Positions 1 through 7,050 of a stretch of 7,172 nt of DNA are shown piece after piece. The stretch spans positions 1 to 7,172 of the forward strand of contig CABTXO010000079.1 in NCBI GenBank assembly GCA_902488725.1. Reading direction: 5' to 3'. Within the stretch, counting starts at the first letter, position 1; each line of letters opens with the position of its first letter. Below the pieces are notes generated by a model. That model was not told where the DNA came from, searched no databases, and saw only the letters and a list, made by a program, of their open reading frames with translations. The position numbers and the translations under genes were made by a program. The DNA comes from an uncultured Bacteroidales bacterium (GTDB lineage: Bacteria; Bacteroidota; Bacteroidia; Bacteroidales; UBA932).

Positions 1-2
1 CC

Positions 3-836
3 GGACGGGATGTGCGGCGGGCGGAGGGCATCCTCGCCTCCCTGGCTGAGCGCCGGGCGGCAGGTTCGCCGACTCGGGCGGAGCTGATGATGCAGGCCGC
101 GAAGCAACTGCTGGGCACGCCCTACGTGGCCGGCACGCTGGACGCCCCGGGCGTCCCTTGCAACGCCGCCCCGGGGGTCTCGCCGGACCGGGAACAATTG
201 CGGATCTACCTCACCAAGACCGACTGCATCCTGCTCGTGGAGACTTGTCTGGATCTGGCATCCGCGGTTCTGGCATGCCCGGCAGACGGAAAGGCGGACT
301 TTCCGTCCTTTGCCCGGGAGGTGTGGCGGAGCCGGTACGGGAGCCGGGATGCCGGGGAATATTTCAACCGGATCCACTACACGACGGACTGGATCCGCCG
401 TCAGGAAGGTACGCTCCTCCGGGACATGACCCTGGACCTGGGCGGAGAAGTCTATGCGCATCCGATCCATTTCATGTCCCGCCACCCCGGGAACTACCGG
501 CAGCTGGCCGGAGCAGATCCGGATTCGCAGCGGAACCTCCAAAAAATCAAGCAGATGGAAGCGGAACTGAACCAAGCGCCGATGACCTGTATTCCCAAGA
601 CGCGGATCAAGGCCATCGAGGGGAAAATCCGCAGCGGGGACATCGTCTGCTTCGTGTCGAACGTCGACGGGCTCGACATCGCCCACGTCGCCCTGGCCTG
701 CGTGACACCGGATAAAGTCGGATTCCTGCATGCCTCCCTCAACGAAGGGAAGGTCGTGATCGACAGCCAGTCCATCGCGGACTACACCCTCGGCCGGAAG
801 AGCCTCGCAGGCATCAAAATCGTCCGCCCGCTGTGA
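3..836 (+). CDS. DUF1460 / N-acetylmuramoyl-L-alanine amidase-like protein (5' end outside window)
   Basis: NlpC/P60-like papain-fold protein of the DUF1460 family, whose members resemble N-acetylmuramoyl-L-alanine amidases and are common in Bacteroidales; probably a cell-wall or muropeptide cysteine amidase. Residues below are counted from the GTG at base 12. The family block GTPYVAGTLD is at 35-44. The catalytic Cys72 lies in TKTDCILLVE, and the likely catalytic His225 in GLDIAHVALA. A conserved FLHAS block follows at 239-243, and the end GIKIVRPL matches the usual family C-terminus. The frame stays open to the left edge (it reads GRDV before that GTG) and no signal peptide is visible, so the true start is probably upstream and the gene is 5' partial. 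Two oddities: a roughly 15-residue insertion rich in Pro, Ala and Gly after the GTLD block (about 45-60), and DCILLVE where DCxTFVE is more usual. Family call is strong; exact reaction is inferred. Confidence 0.9.
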   Translation, partial: GRDVRRAEGILASLAERRAAGSPTRAELMMQAAKQLLGTPYVAGTLDAPGVPCNAAPGVSPDREQLRIYLTKTDCILLVETCLDLASAVLACPADGKADFPSFAREVWRSRYGSRDAGEYFNRIHYTTDWIRRQEGTLLRDMTLDLGGEVYAHPIHFMSRHPGNYRQLAGADPDSQRNLQKIKQMEAELNQAPMTCIPKTRIKAIEGKIRSGDIVCFVSNVDGLDIAHVALACVTPDKVGFLHASLNEGKVVIDSQSIADYTLGRKSLAGIKIVRPL

Positions 837-866
837 CGGGCCCGCATTCCGGGAAATCGGTGACGG
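837..866. other. Convergent intergenic gap with weak hairpins
   Basis: Thirty bases separate the stop codons of two convergent genes. Two short GC-rich hairpins can be drawn: GCCCG/CGGGC (826-830 with 837-841, stop codon in the loop) and CCCG/CGGG (841-844 with 850-853). They share base 841, so they are mutually exclusive, and neither is followed by a T-run on either strand. No convincing intrinsic terminator is visible, so each transcript may run into the 3' end of the other gene. Confidence 0.3.
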
Positions 867-3236
867 CTAGAGGGTGGCGAGTTCGGAGCCGGGATAGTAG
901 TGCAGGAGGATGGAGCGGAAATCGTAGCCGCGGCAGGACATGACGGCGGCGCCGATCTGGCAGAGGCCGACGCCGTGGCCCCAGCCCGCGCCCCGCAGGA
1001 GCACCTGCGACCAGGCCGGAGATTTCCCCGCACGGGCGGCATCTTCGACTTCACCGGTCGGGACTTCTTTTCCGTCCGCATCCAGGTAGGTGACGATGAA
1101 GGCGGAGCTCTTGAGGTGGTTCTCCGAAAGGAAACGCCTGATGATCAATTCCTTTCCGATGACCATGCACTTCTGCGATCCGACGACCTCAAGCCGCAGG
1201 AGACGGCCCGAGGGTCCGCGTTCGATCGGCATCAGGGCGTGGAGAAGACCGAAGTCCATCCCGGAGCGGCGCCGGATCAGTTCTGAAAGTTCCTCCCTGC
1301 CGTAGGAAACTCTCCAGCGGAAAAAGTCCTTCGTCTCCAGATCGTAGTCGTTCAGCACCTGCGACAGGATGCCCGCATCCGAGGTGTTGCAGAATGCTTC
1401 GGGATCTGCCAGGATCCAGGCACGCGCCCCCGCTTCCGTAGTCAGATCCGGCACCGGACCTTCTGCAGGAGTGTCGGCCAGGGGACGGAGGTAGGGATAT
1501 TCCCGGTCCTCCCAACAGGTCGAGAAGCGTTCCATCACGCCCCCGCAGCATTTAGAAAAGCGGGCATCGCAGATCTCGCCTTCCGAACGGAGCACCAGTC
1601 CCCAGGTCTGGTCGATGGCCTGGCGGACCGTGTCCCCGACCGCCATCGTCAGTCCCTGGTAGCGCTGGCAGTGGTCGTCCGCGCACACGTCGAAATGCTT
1701 GTGATCGTCGTGGTCGAACCACTTGATGAACGAGGCGGACTCCCCTTCCGGATTCCCGGCATCCCGGTCCGCGTCGAGCCGGGTCACCAGCGCGGGCACA
1801 TTGTTCAGGGCCTTCAGTTCAGCATCCGAAAGGATGGACTCGCGTTGGCCGCGGTGGGCGATCTGCGCCATGACCCAGGATCGGGAGATGACCGCATGGG
1901 CCTTCAGGAACTCCAGCGATGCAGAAGACTTCATTTCGGAAGAGATCACGCTGAGCAGGTAGTCCTCCACCCCGATGCAGTTCACGGCGGTGACCTTGCC
2001 GGCTTCCACGATGAACTTCAGGGTTCCGGCAAACTGCTGTGTCACTTTCCGCTCCCAATGGAAATCCACTCCAATCGTCACGCCGTACAGCACGAAGGCA
2101 GGTTCGGCGAACATCGTCGACAAGGTGGGTGCTTCGAAGGTCAGTTCGTCGTACAGGACTCCGTTGTAGGAGATCTTGCCCTGTGAATAAGACACCCGCT
2201 GGGGCCCGGCCCCGTCCGAAAGGATTTCGAATTCGATCTCGGCTCCGGAAAGGATCCCCACTTCGAGCTTCGGCTGGGTCCGTTCCAGCCGCCAGCGGAT
2301 CGCCTGCTCGTCTGCCTGGTCGATCGTCACTTCCCGGATCATCTCCCCGAGCAGCCGTGCATCCAGTTTCTCGAAGTCCTCGATGCGCGGAGCGATGAAG
2401 AGGCCGGCCATGTCCGCGCAGCCCGGACTCATCGCCAGATGGTCGGCGCCCGTGGCGGAATAGTGGCTGGAACGATGCTGCACCCGGAAGAGGACGAGGG
2501 CGCGGTAGCCGCCGTCCGCCGTCCAGGTGTAGAGATTGAAACGGGGTTCGGCCTCCCCTGCCTGTACGGGCGCGCAGTCGAGCAACCGGTAGAAAAGCTT
2601 GGTCAGCGATTTCGCCGTCTTGGCGCGCAACAGGAATATTCCTTTGGCAAAAGTCTTGAAATGAAAGAGTTCCGCCTCTTTCACCGTGGTCAGAAAATCC
2701 AATTCAGGCGCTTGCGGAAGGTCCAGTACGCGATCCGCCTCGACTTCCAGCGGCATATTCCCTCTGGGACAGGCCTGGAAATGCATGTGCTCCGGGATCG
2801 AAGCCCCGGAGGCAGGGCCGTTGTAGAAGGCGGTGTACTCCGGATAGGTCTTCACGAAGTCCAGCATGTCCTGGAAACGGCGTGCGATCGACTGCGGAGT
2901 ATGTTCGAAACTGGACACGACGAGGTGTGACGGAAAGATTGGATAGGGATTGAGGGTGATCCGGTAGCGTTTGCCCTTCCGGCCGTCGAATTCGAGATGC
3001 AACTGCTCCGGGGGCAGGTTCTCCGGACAGAGCAGACAAGGACGCTTTCGGACGGAAGCCGGATCCAGGGCCGCCTCCGAAGAGACCACCCGGCAGGGAT
3101 TGTGCTGCACGGTCACCTCCAGGCCGTTCACCCGGATTTTCCGTTCCCGGACCTGCTTCAGGTCCCGGTAATGTTCCGCGGCAAAAGGCCAGACGGACAG
3201 TTGGTCGTTGACAAATTTATAGAGTGTGGATTCCAT
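867..3236 (-). CDS. Fusion: GalT/HIT-like nucleotidyltransferase (DUF4922) + SpoIID/LytB lytic transglycosylase
   Basis: A 789-residue two-domain protein. Residues about 1-315 form a GalT/Ap4A-phosphorylase-like (HIT superfamily, DUF4922-type) domain. It has Cys67 and Cys70 in CLLC, His112 in FEHTPQ, and HMHFQ at 150-154. By analogy with E. coli GalT, Cys67, Cys70, His112 and His150 would bind metal, His152 would be the nucleophile and Gln154 its partner. Residues about 323-789 form a SpoIID/LytB domain, a family known to cleave denuded peptidoglycan glycan. It has ISSEM with probable catalytic Glu434, LKAHAVISRSW (444-454), a His/Cys cluster (His512, His514, Cys518, His522, Cys523) that may bind zinc, SKCCGG (561-566), and GWGHGVGLCQIGA (751-763). 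The ATG at 3236 is chosen because it overlaps the upstream Nudix stop as TGATG and the domain begins there. No signal peptide or membrane segment is visible, which is odd for a wall enzyme. Domain calls are firm; the substrate is unknown. Confidence 0.9.
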   Translation of the reverse strand: MESTLYKFVNDQLSVWPFAAEHYRDLKQVRERKIRVNGLEVTVQHNPCRVVSSEAALDPASVRKRPCLLCPENLPPEQLHLEFDGRKGKRYRITLNPYPIFPSHLVVSSFEHTPQSIARRFQDMLDFVKTYPEYTAFYNGPASGASIPEHMHFQACPRGNMPLEVEADRVLDLPQAPELDFLTTVKEAELFHFKTFAKGIFLLRAKTAKSLTKLFYRLLDCAPVQAGEAEPRFNLYTWTADGGYRALVLFRVQHRSSHYSATGADHLAMSPGCADMAGLFIAPRIEDFEKLDARLLGEMIREVTIDQADEQAIRWRLERTQPKLEVGILSGAEIEFEILSDGAGPQRVSYSQGKISYNGVLYDELTFEAPTLSTMFAEPAFVLYGVTIGVDFHWERKVTQQFAGTLKFIVEAGKVTAVNCIGVEDYLLSVISSEMKSSASLEFLKAHAVISRSWVMAQIAHRGQRESILSDAELKALNNVPALVTRLDADRDAGNPEGESASFIKWFDHDDHKHFDVCADDHCQRYQGLTMAVGDTVRQAIDQTWGLVLRSEGEICDARFSKCCGGVMERFSTCWEDREYPYLRPLADTPAEGPVPDLTTEAGARAWILADPEAFCNTSDAGILSQVLNDYDLETKDFFRWRVSYGREELSELIRRRSGMDFGLLHALMPIERGPSGRLLRLEVVGSQKCMVIGKELIIRRFLSENHLKSSAFIVTYLDADGKEVPTGEVEDAARAGKSPAWSQVLLRGAGWGHGVGLCQIGAAVMSCRGYDFRSILLHYYPGSELATL

Positions 3237-3826
3237 CAGAGCAGGGCCAGCAGGGCATTTTTCATGGCAACGAATTCTTGTTCGAAATTCGGCGTGAATA
3301 CGGATTTTCCCAGCTGCGCCTCGATTTCCGCCATCGTCCAATAGCGTCCCTCAGACACTTCGTCGTTGTGCGGATGGAGATCGAAGTCACCGACCGTGGC
3401 GAACACGTTCACCAGTTCCTTTTCCTCGGTGCTTTCCCAGACATAGCTGCGCAGCAGGACGGGATTGAAGTCCCTGAAACCAAGTTCCTCCCGGGTTTCA
3501 CGGTACAAGGCGGACTCCAGCAGTTCACCATAGTCCACATGCCCCCCGACGGCAGTGTCCCAGCGGCCCGGCAGCAGATCCTTCTGCATCGAACGCTTCT
3601 GCAGGAACAGGCAGCCGTTCCGGTTCAGGATGTGCAGATGGACAACCGGATGCAGGAGTTTGGATCCGTTGTGGACCGATTCACGGGAAGCTTGACCGAC
3701 CACCAGGCCGTTTTCCTCGACAACCGGAACCCGTTCGGAGACAGGCGAAAGCGGCCGGCCGGGATTTTCGGCCGTGGGCAGCGGCAGGACGACTGCCGGC
3801 TCCACCGGGTACGTAAGATCAAACAT
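3236..3826 (-). CDS. Nudix hydrolase (YfcD / IPP-isomerase-like)
   Basis: A 196-residue Nudix enzyme that should hydrolyse a nucleoside diphosphate linked to another moiety. The Nudix box spans 95-117 as GHVDYGE, then seven residues, then RETREELGF, matching Gx5Ex7REUxEExGU with all the charged metal-binding positions kept (Thr at the U position). Preceding blocks QASRESVH, LLHPVVHLHI and PGRWDTAVGG are characteristic of the YfcD/IDI-like subgroup; TEEKELVNVF follows. True IPP isomerase is less likely because its Cys active-site block is not seen, and the substrate cannot be named. About 30 N-terminal residues (starting MFDLTYPV, rich in Pro and hydrophobics) precede the usual family start near VPVVEENG; no later in-frame start fits better. 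It begins 4 bases after the transporter stop with no clear ribosome binding site, and its TGA shares a base with the next ATG, so translational coupling with the GalT/SpoIID gene is likely. Confidence 0.92.
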   Translation of the reverse strand: MFDLTYPVEPAVVLPLPTAENPGRPLSPVSERVPVVEENGLVVGQASRESVHNGSKLLHPVVHLHILNRNGCLFLQKRSMQKDLLPGRWDTAVGGHVDYGELLESALYRETREELGFRDFNPVLLRSYVWESTEEKELVNVFATVGDFDLHPHNDEVSEGRYWTMAEIEAQLGKSVFTPNFEQEFVAMKNALLALL

Positions 3827-3830
3827 GGAC

Positions 3831-5516
3831 TCAGGCGATCGCGATCAGTATCAACAGTTGGGCAACCAGCACGCGCAAGAACATCGTCAAGGGGTAGACG
3901 GTTGCATAATTAACAGACGGATAATCCGTTCCGTAGGCTCCTTGGGTGAAGGCCAGGACGGCAGGATCGGTCGTGCCGCCGGAAATGAGGCCGCAAATCT
4001 GGTAGAAATTCAACTTGCAGGCATACCGGGCGATCAGGCCGACCGTCAGGACCGGGATCAGCGTGATCAGGGCCCCGTACAGAATCCACCAGTAGCCGCC
4101 GTTCAGAATCGATCGGACGAAGTTTTCGCCTGCGCCGAGGCCGACGGCCGCCATGAAGAACGAGATTCCGATTTCGCGGATCATCAAGTTCGCGCTCTGG
4201 GTGGTGTAGGTCGTGATTTTCCATCTCGGGCCGTAGTAGCCGAGCAGGATCGCGATGATGAGCGGACCTCCGGCGAGACCGAGCTTGATCGGCTGCGGAA
4301 TGCCGGGGATCATGAAGGGGACGGAGCCGAAGATCACCCCCAGCGCAATGCCGAAAAAGATCGGGATCAGATTCGGCTTGTAGAGGCCGACTTCCTTATT
4401 GCCGACCAGTTCAGCGACTTCCTTCAGGCCTTCTTCAGGCCCGACGACCCAGAGCATGTCCCCCAGCTGGAGATATAGATTGGGCCGGGCCACCAGTTCC
4501 ACGCCGGCCCGGATGACCCGCGTGATACTGACGCCGTAGGTGCTGCGGATGTTCAGCTGCCGAATGCGGGCGCCCGTCAGGGAAGGCTTGGTGATGACCA
4601 GCCGTTTTCCGACCATTTGCGCATCTTGCTTCTGCCAATCCTGCAAGTGCATCGGAACTTCCTTGCCGAACAGGATCCGGATCGCATCCACGTTGGGCTG
4701 GGAGGTCACGATCAACAGGCGGTCCCCCTGCCGGAGCACGGTGTCGGGTCCGGGCACGGAAATCTCGCCGTCCCGCATGATTCGGGAAATCACGAAGTGG
4801 TTCCCCAGCTCTCCGGTCACTTCCTTCAGTTTCTTTCCGAATATGGCCGGATTTTCCACTTCGCAATGCATTCTGCGCGCGGTTTCGACATTCGATTCTT
4901 CATTTTCAAGTTCGGCGCGTTCGGTATCGAGGTTGATCTTGAACAGCGACTTGAAGAGCAGCATGAGGGCGATGACACCCAGCACGCCGATCGGGTAGGC
5001 GACCGCATAGGCGGAAGCCAGGCCGGAAGTGGCTGCGGTGACGTCCGAAGCGAGATACTGCGCACCGCGCATCGAGTCCGCCAAGGTCTGCTGCGCGGCA
5101 CCCAGTCCGGGCGTGTTCGTCACCGCGCCGGACATCACTCCGACCATTGTCGGAAGGGGTTCGCCGGTCACGAGATGGATCACGAAAGTCACCGCGACGG
5201 CCAGCAGCACCAGGACGAGGGCGAGCATATTCAGGGTCAAGCCCCCTTTCTTGAAGGAATGGAAGAAACCGGGACCGACCTGCAGACCGATCGAGAACAC
5301 GAACAGAATCAGGCCGAAATCTTTCATGAAATTCATCACCGTCGCATCCACCCGCACGCCGAAATGGCTGAGGATGATGGCTACGAACAGGATCCAGGTG
5401 GATCCGATGGAAATGCCCTTGACCTTGAACCGGCCCAGATACAGTCCCGTCGCGATCACGATGGCGAAAACCAAAATGGAGTGGGCGATACCGGGCCCTA
5501 GAAACAAACCGCTCAT
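3831..5516 (-). CDS. AspT/YidE/YbjL-type transporter with two RCK_C domains
   Basis: A 561-residue inner-membrane protein of the aspartate:alanine exchanger superfamily (AAEx; AspT, YidE, YbjL). The layout is the family's: an N-terminal membrane half (about 1-195), a soluble middle with two TrkA-C/RCK_C modules (about 218-285 and 300-372), and a C-terminal membrane half (about 380-561). Each half carries the duplicated signature, GVMSGAVTNTPGLGAAQQ at 126-143 and GLISGGTTDPAVLAF at 509-523. Length is normal for the family. RCK_C modules often sense small ligands and gate transport, so activity may be ligand controlled. The substrate is not predictable: AspT itself exchanges aspartate and alanine, but most relatives are uncharacterised. 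The start ATG lies one base after the thioesterase stop (TGATATG), supporting co-transcription and coupling. No truncation or frameshift seen. Confidence 0.93.
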   Translation of the reverse strand: MSGLFLGPGIAHSILVFAIVIATGLYLGRFKVKGISIGSTWILFVAIILSHFGVRVDATVMNFMKDFGLILFVFSIGLQVGPGFFHSFKKGGLTLNMLALVLVLLAVAVTFVIHLVTGEPLPTMVGVMSGAVTNTPGLGAAQQTLADSMRGAQYLASDVTAATSGLASAYAVAYPIGVLGVIALMLLFKSLFKINLDTERAELENEESNVETARRMHCEVENPAIFGKKLKEVTGELGNHFVISRIMRDGEISVPGPDTVLRQGDRLLIVTSQPNVDAIRILFGKEVPMHLQDWQKQDAQMVGKRLVITKPSLTGARIRQLNIRSTYGVSITRVIRAGVELVARPNLYLQLGDMLWVVGPEEGLKEVAELVGNKEVGLYKPNLIPIFFGIALGVIFGSVPFMIPGIPQPIKLGLAGGPLIIAILLGYYGPRWKITTYTTQSANLMIREIGISFFMAAVGLGAGENFVRSILNGGYWWILYGALITLIPVLTVGLIARYACKLNFYQICGLISGGTTDPAVLAFTQGAYGTDYPSVNYATVYPLTMFLRVLVAQLLILIAIA

Positions 5517-5517
5517 A

Positions 5518-6309
5518 TCAAAAATCTAGCTGTGCACAGAAGCAGGATTGATCACCTGACCTGCCTTCCAGGTAAAACGTCACGTCGTCCGCCGTCCGGA
5601 GCACACCCCGGAACAGCCGGACGGCTTCCCCGGGAACCGTTTCCTTGTTGAAGTTGATCCGGACTTCTTTCACGGGGTTTCCGGCGGCTTCGTAGGGAAT
5701 GCAATCCATCGCCCAGGCGATGTATCGGGCGTTGTTCGTGTGTCCGATGATGTCGATGTCGGAATAGGAAACCGTGTGTTCCCGCACGAACTCCAGGGGA
5801 AGATCCTTCGGCGGAACGATCTTGGGGCAACGTTCGCGGATCGCATCGTCGGGGCACTGCGTAGCCGACGGAATCATCTGCAGCACCTCTTCGTTCCGCA
5901 CGAGGCGGCGGGTCACCTGGTTCATGACGATCCACGAGGTCGTGCAGGCCACCAGAACGCCCGACTTGTCCGCAAAATCCGTGTCGCCGCTTGTCCTGAG
6001 TTCGAAATCGCGCAGAAAAAACAATCCGTCCACCCCTTTGTGCCAGGTGTACAGGGTCGTTTCGTCCCGCCACTTCGGCGGACGGAGAAACCGGAAATGC
6101 ATGCGGGAGATCACCCACGCCGTGTGACGGCGGGCCAGGTCGTCGTAACCGAAGCCGAGCTGCTGCGCCGCCCGGTACGCCAGTTCCTGTGCCAGGTTCA
6201 TGAAAGACGCCGGTTTCAGACGGAAAGCGGCATCCGTGTCGTAACAGGGAATCGTGACCGGTTGGAAATAGCGATGATCGTCCGTGTATCGTTCGAAGGT
6301 CTCAGGCAT
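5518..6309 (-). CDS. Acyl-ACP thioesterase (FAT family)
   Basis: A 263-residue cytoplasmic enzyme of the plant FatA/FatB-like acyl-ACP thioesterase family (PF01643), also found in Bacteroides; it hydrolyses acyl-ACP to free fatty acid and ACP. Two hotdog folds are recognisable. The first, about 15-140, includes YDTDAAFRLKPASFMNLAQE and WVISRMHFRFLRPPKW. The second, about 175-263, carries the active-site motif DIDIIGHTNNARYIAWAMD at 184-202, corresponding to the NxHVNN-type catalytic region (conserved Asp, His190, Asn192-Asn193). Length is typical for bacterial members. Its ATG lies inside the 3' end of the upstream HU-domain gene (8-base overlap), and its stop is one base from the transporter start. 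It could supply free fatty acids for phospholipid turnover or export; chain length is not predictable here. Confidence 0.94.
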   Translation of the reverse strand: MPETFERYTDDHRYFQPVTIPCYDTDAAFRLKPASFMNLAQELAYRAAQQLGFGYDDLARRHTAWVISRMHFRFLRPPKWRDETTLYTWHKGVDGLFFLRDFELRTSGDTDFADKSGVLVACTTSWIVMNQVTRRLVRNEEVLQMIPSATQCPDDAIRERCPKIVPPKDLPLEFVREHTVSYSDIDIIGHTNNARYIAWAMDCIPYEAAGNPVKEVRINFNKETVPGEAVRLFRGVLRTADDVTFYLEGRSGDQSCFCAQLDF

Positions 6310-7027
6310 GCAGGATTTGAAGTTCTTCCGGTGAATATAGGATTGCGTCGATGAGGCCCGGTGCGACCTGCGCCAGCAGCAGGAACAGGGCGAGGAGGAA
6401 GATCGCGGCTCCGATCAGCGCGGCCAGCACGATCAGGACCGTCTTCCAACCTTTCCGGCCGCGCTTCGGGACCGGGGCTGCCGGAACCGTTTCCGGGACC
6501 GGGACGGCAGCGACGGGGGCTGCTTCCTGCCGGGCCGGGGCGGCCGGTTCGTCCAGAATGGCCTTCAGGTCTGCGACCGCGGACGAGAGTTCCTCCGGTG
6601 TCTCTTCATGCGTCTTCAAGGACACGGGCTCCAGCCCGAAACCGTAGGGATAGATGTCCAGTTCCTCGTCGGGGATGAAGAAGAAGGCGTTCTCCTTGGT
6701 GGCCCGCAGCCGGCCGAGACCGGGCAGCACGACGAGCTTCTTGCCCTGAAGGGTTTTCTTCAGCTCCGCAACAAACTCGGCGACGATCTTCCCGGCTGTC
6801 TCCGGGTCGGTTCCGTTGGTTCGGGAATAGAATTCAGCCAGCGTGGAATCCGGGTCGTTCCGCTGGCGGAAGGCCAGCCTTCGGTACGGAGGATTGATCG
6901 TATAGCCCCTGTCCGAAAAAGTCGACGGAACCAGTTCGGAGACGAATGTCCCCAAGCCCGGCAACGCCACTTCGTCGTTGTCGAGAATCAATTCCTTGAC
7001 CATCTTGGACAAAAGGTCGATATCCAT
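6302..7027 (-). CDS. CCDC81-type tandem HU-domain protein with C-terminal membrane anchor
   Basis: A 241-residue protein, first gene of the minus-strand operon. Residues 1-58 (ALPGLGTFVSEL, then INPPYRRLAFRQ) match the first CCDC81-type bacterial HU domain. Residues about 60-130 (VVLPGLGRLRATKENAFFFIPD) match the second, a tandem seen in Bacteroidota. An acidic stretch and an Ala/Pro-rich linker (about 140-187) lead to a basic patch, KRGRKGWK (188-195), and one membrane helix (about 196-220). Positive-inside logic places the HU domains in the cytoplasm and the last 20 residues outside. Related Bacteroidales proteins usually continue into a periplasmic SPOR domain; here only about 20 residues follow the helix, so SPOR is absent. 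The role (DNA or protein binding at the membrane, possibly near the division machinery) is inference. Upstream is a weak purine-rich AAGAAG (7036-7041) 8 bases before the ATG. Its stop overlaps the thioesterase start. Confidence 0.85.
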   Translation of the reverse strand: MDIDLLSKMVKELILDNDEVALPGLGTFVSELVPSTFSDRGYTINPPYRRLAFRQRNDPDSTLAEFYSRTNGTDPETAGKIVAEFVAELKKTLQGKKLVVLPGLGRLRATKENAFFFIPDEELDIYPYGFGLEPVSLKTHEETPEELSSAVADLKAILDEPAAPARQEAAPVAAVPVPETVPAAPVPKRGRKGWKTVLIVLAALIGAAIFLLALFLLLAQVAPGLIDAILYSPEELQILHA

Positions 7028-7050
7028 TCCGTGTGCTTCTTGAAATCATG

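Noticed and set aside
12..14. GTG as the true start of the DUF1460 gene
   Set aside because: The frame is open to the window edge and family members normally have more sequence, usually a signal peptide, before this point; I treat the gene as 5' partial.
826..853. GC-rich hairpins as a bidirectional terminator
   Set aside because: Stems are only 4-5 base pairs, they share a base so cannot form together, and no T-run follows on either strand.
1671..2930. Plus-strand open frames opposite the SpoIID/GalT gene (1671-2186, 2439-2930)
   Set aside because: Mirror frames of a well-supported coding region, with no domain similarity or promoter.
867..3236. The GalT/SpoIID fusion as a sequencing or assembly artefact
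   Set aside because: Both domains are complete with a well-formed linker region, the frame is uninterrupted, and the N-terminus of the SpoIID half (about residue 323 onward) is intact; no sign of a lost stop codon is visible, though only comparison could settle it.
3237..3341. An upstream in-frame ATG that would add 35 residues to the GalT/SpoIID protein
   Set aside because: It would overlap the 3' end of the Nudix gene by about 105 bases, the added residues resemble no domain or signal peptide, and the ATG at 3236 forms a neat TGATG junction.
3774..5501. Long plus-strand open frames opposite the transporter (3774-4478, 4617-5501)
   Set aside because: They are antisense to a clear full-length transporter, have low-complexity charged translations with no recognisable domain, and are expected by chance in GC-rich coding DNA.
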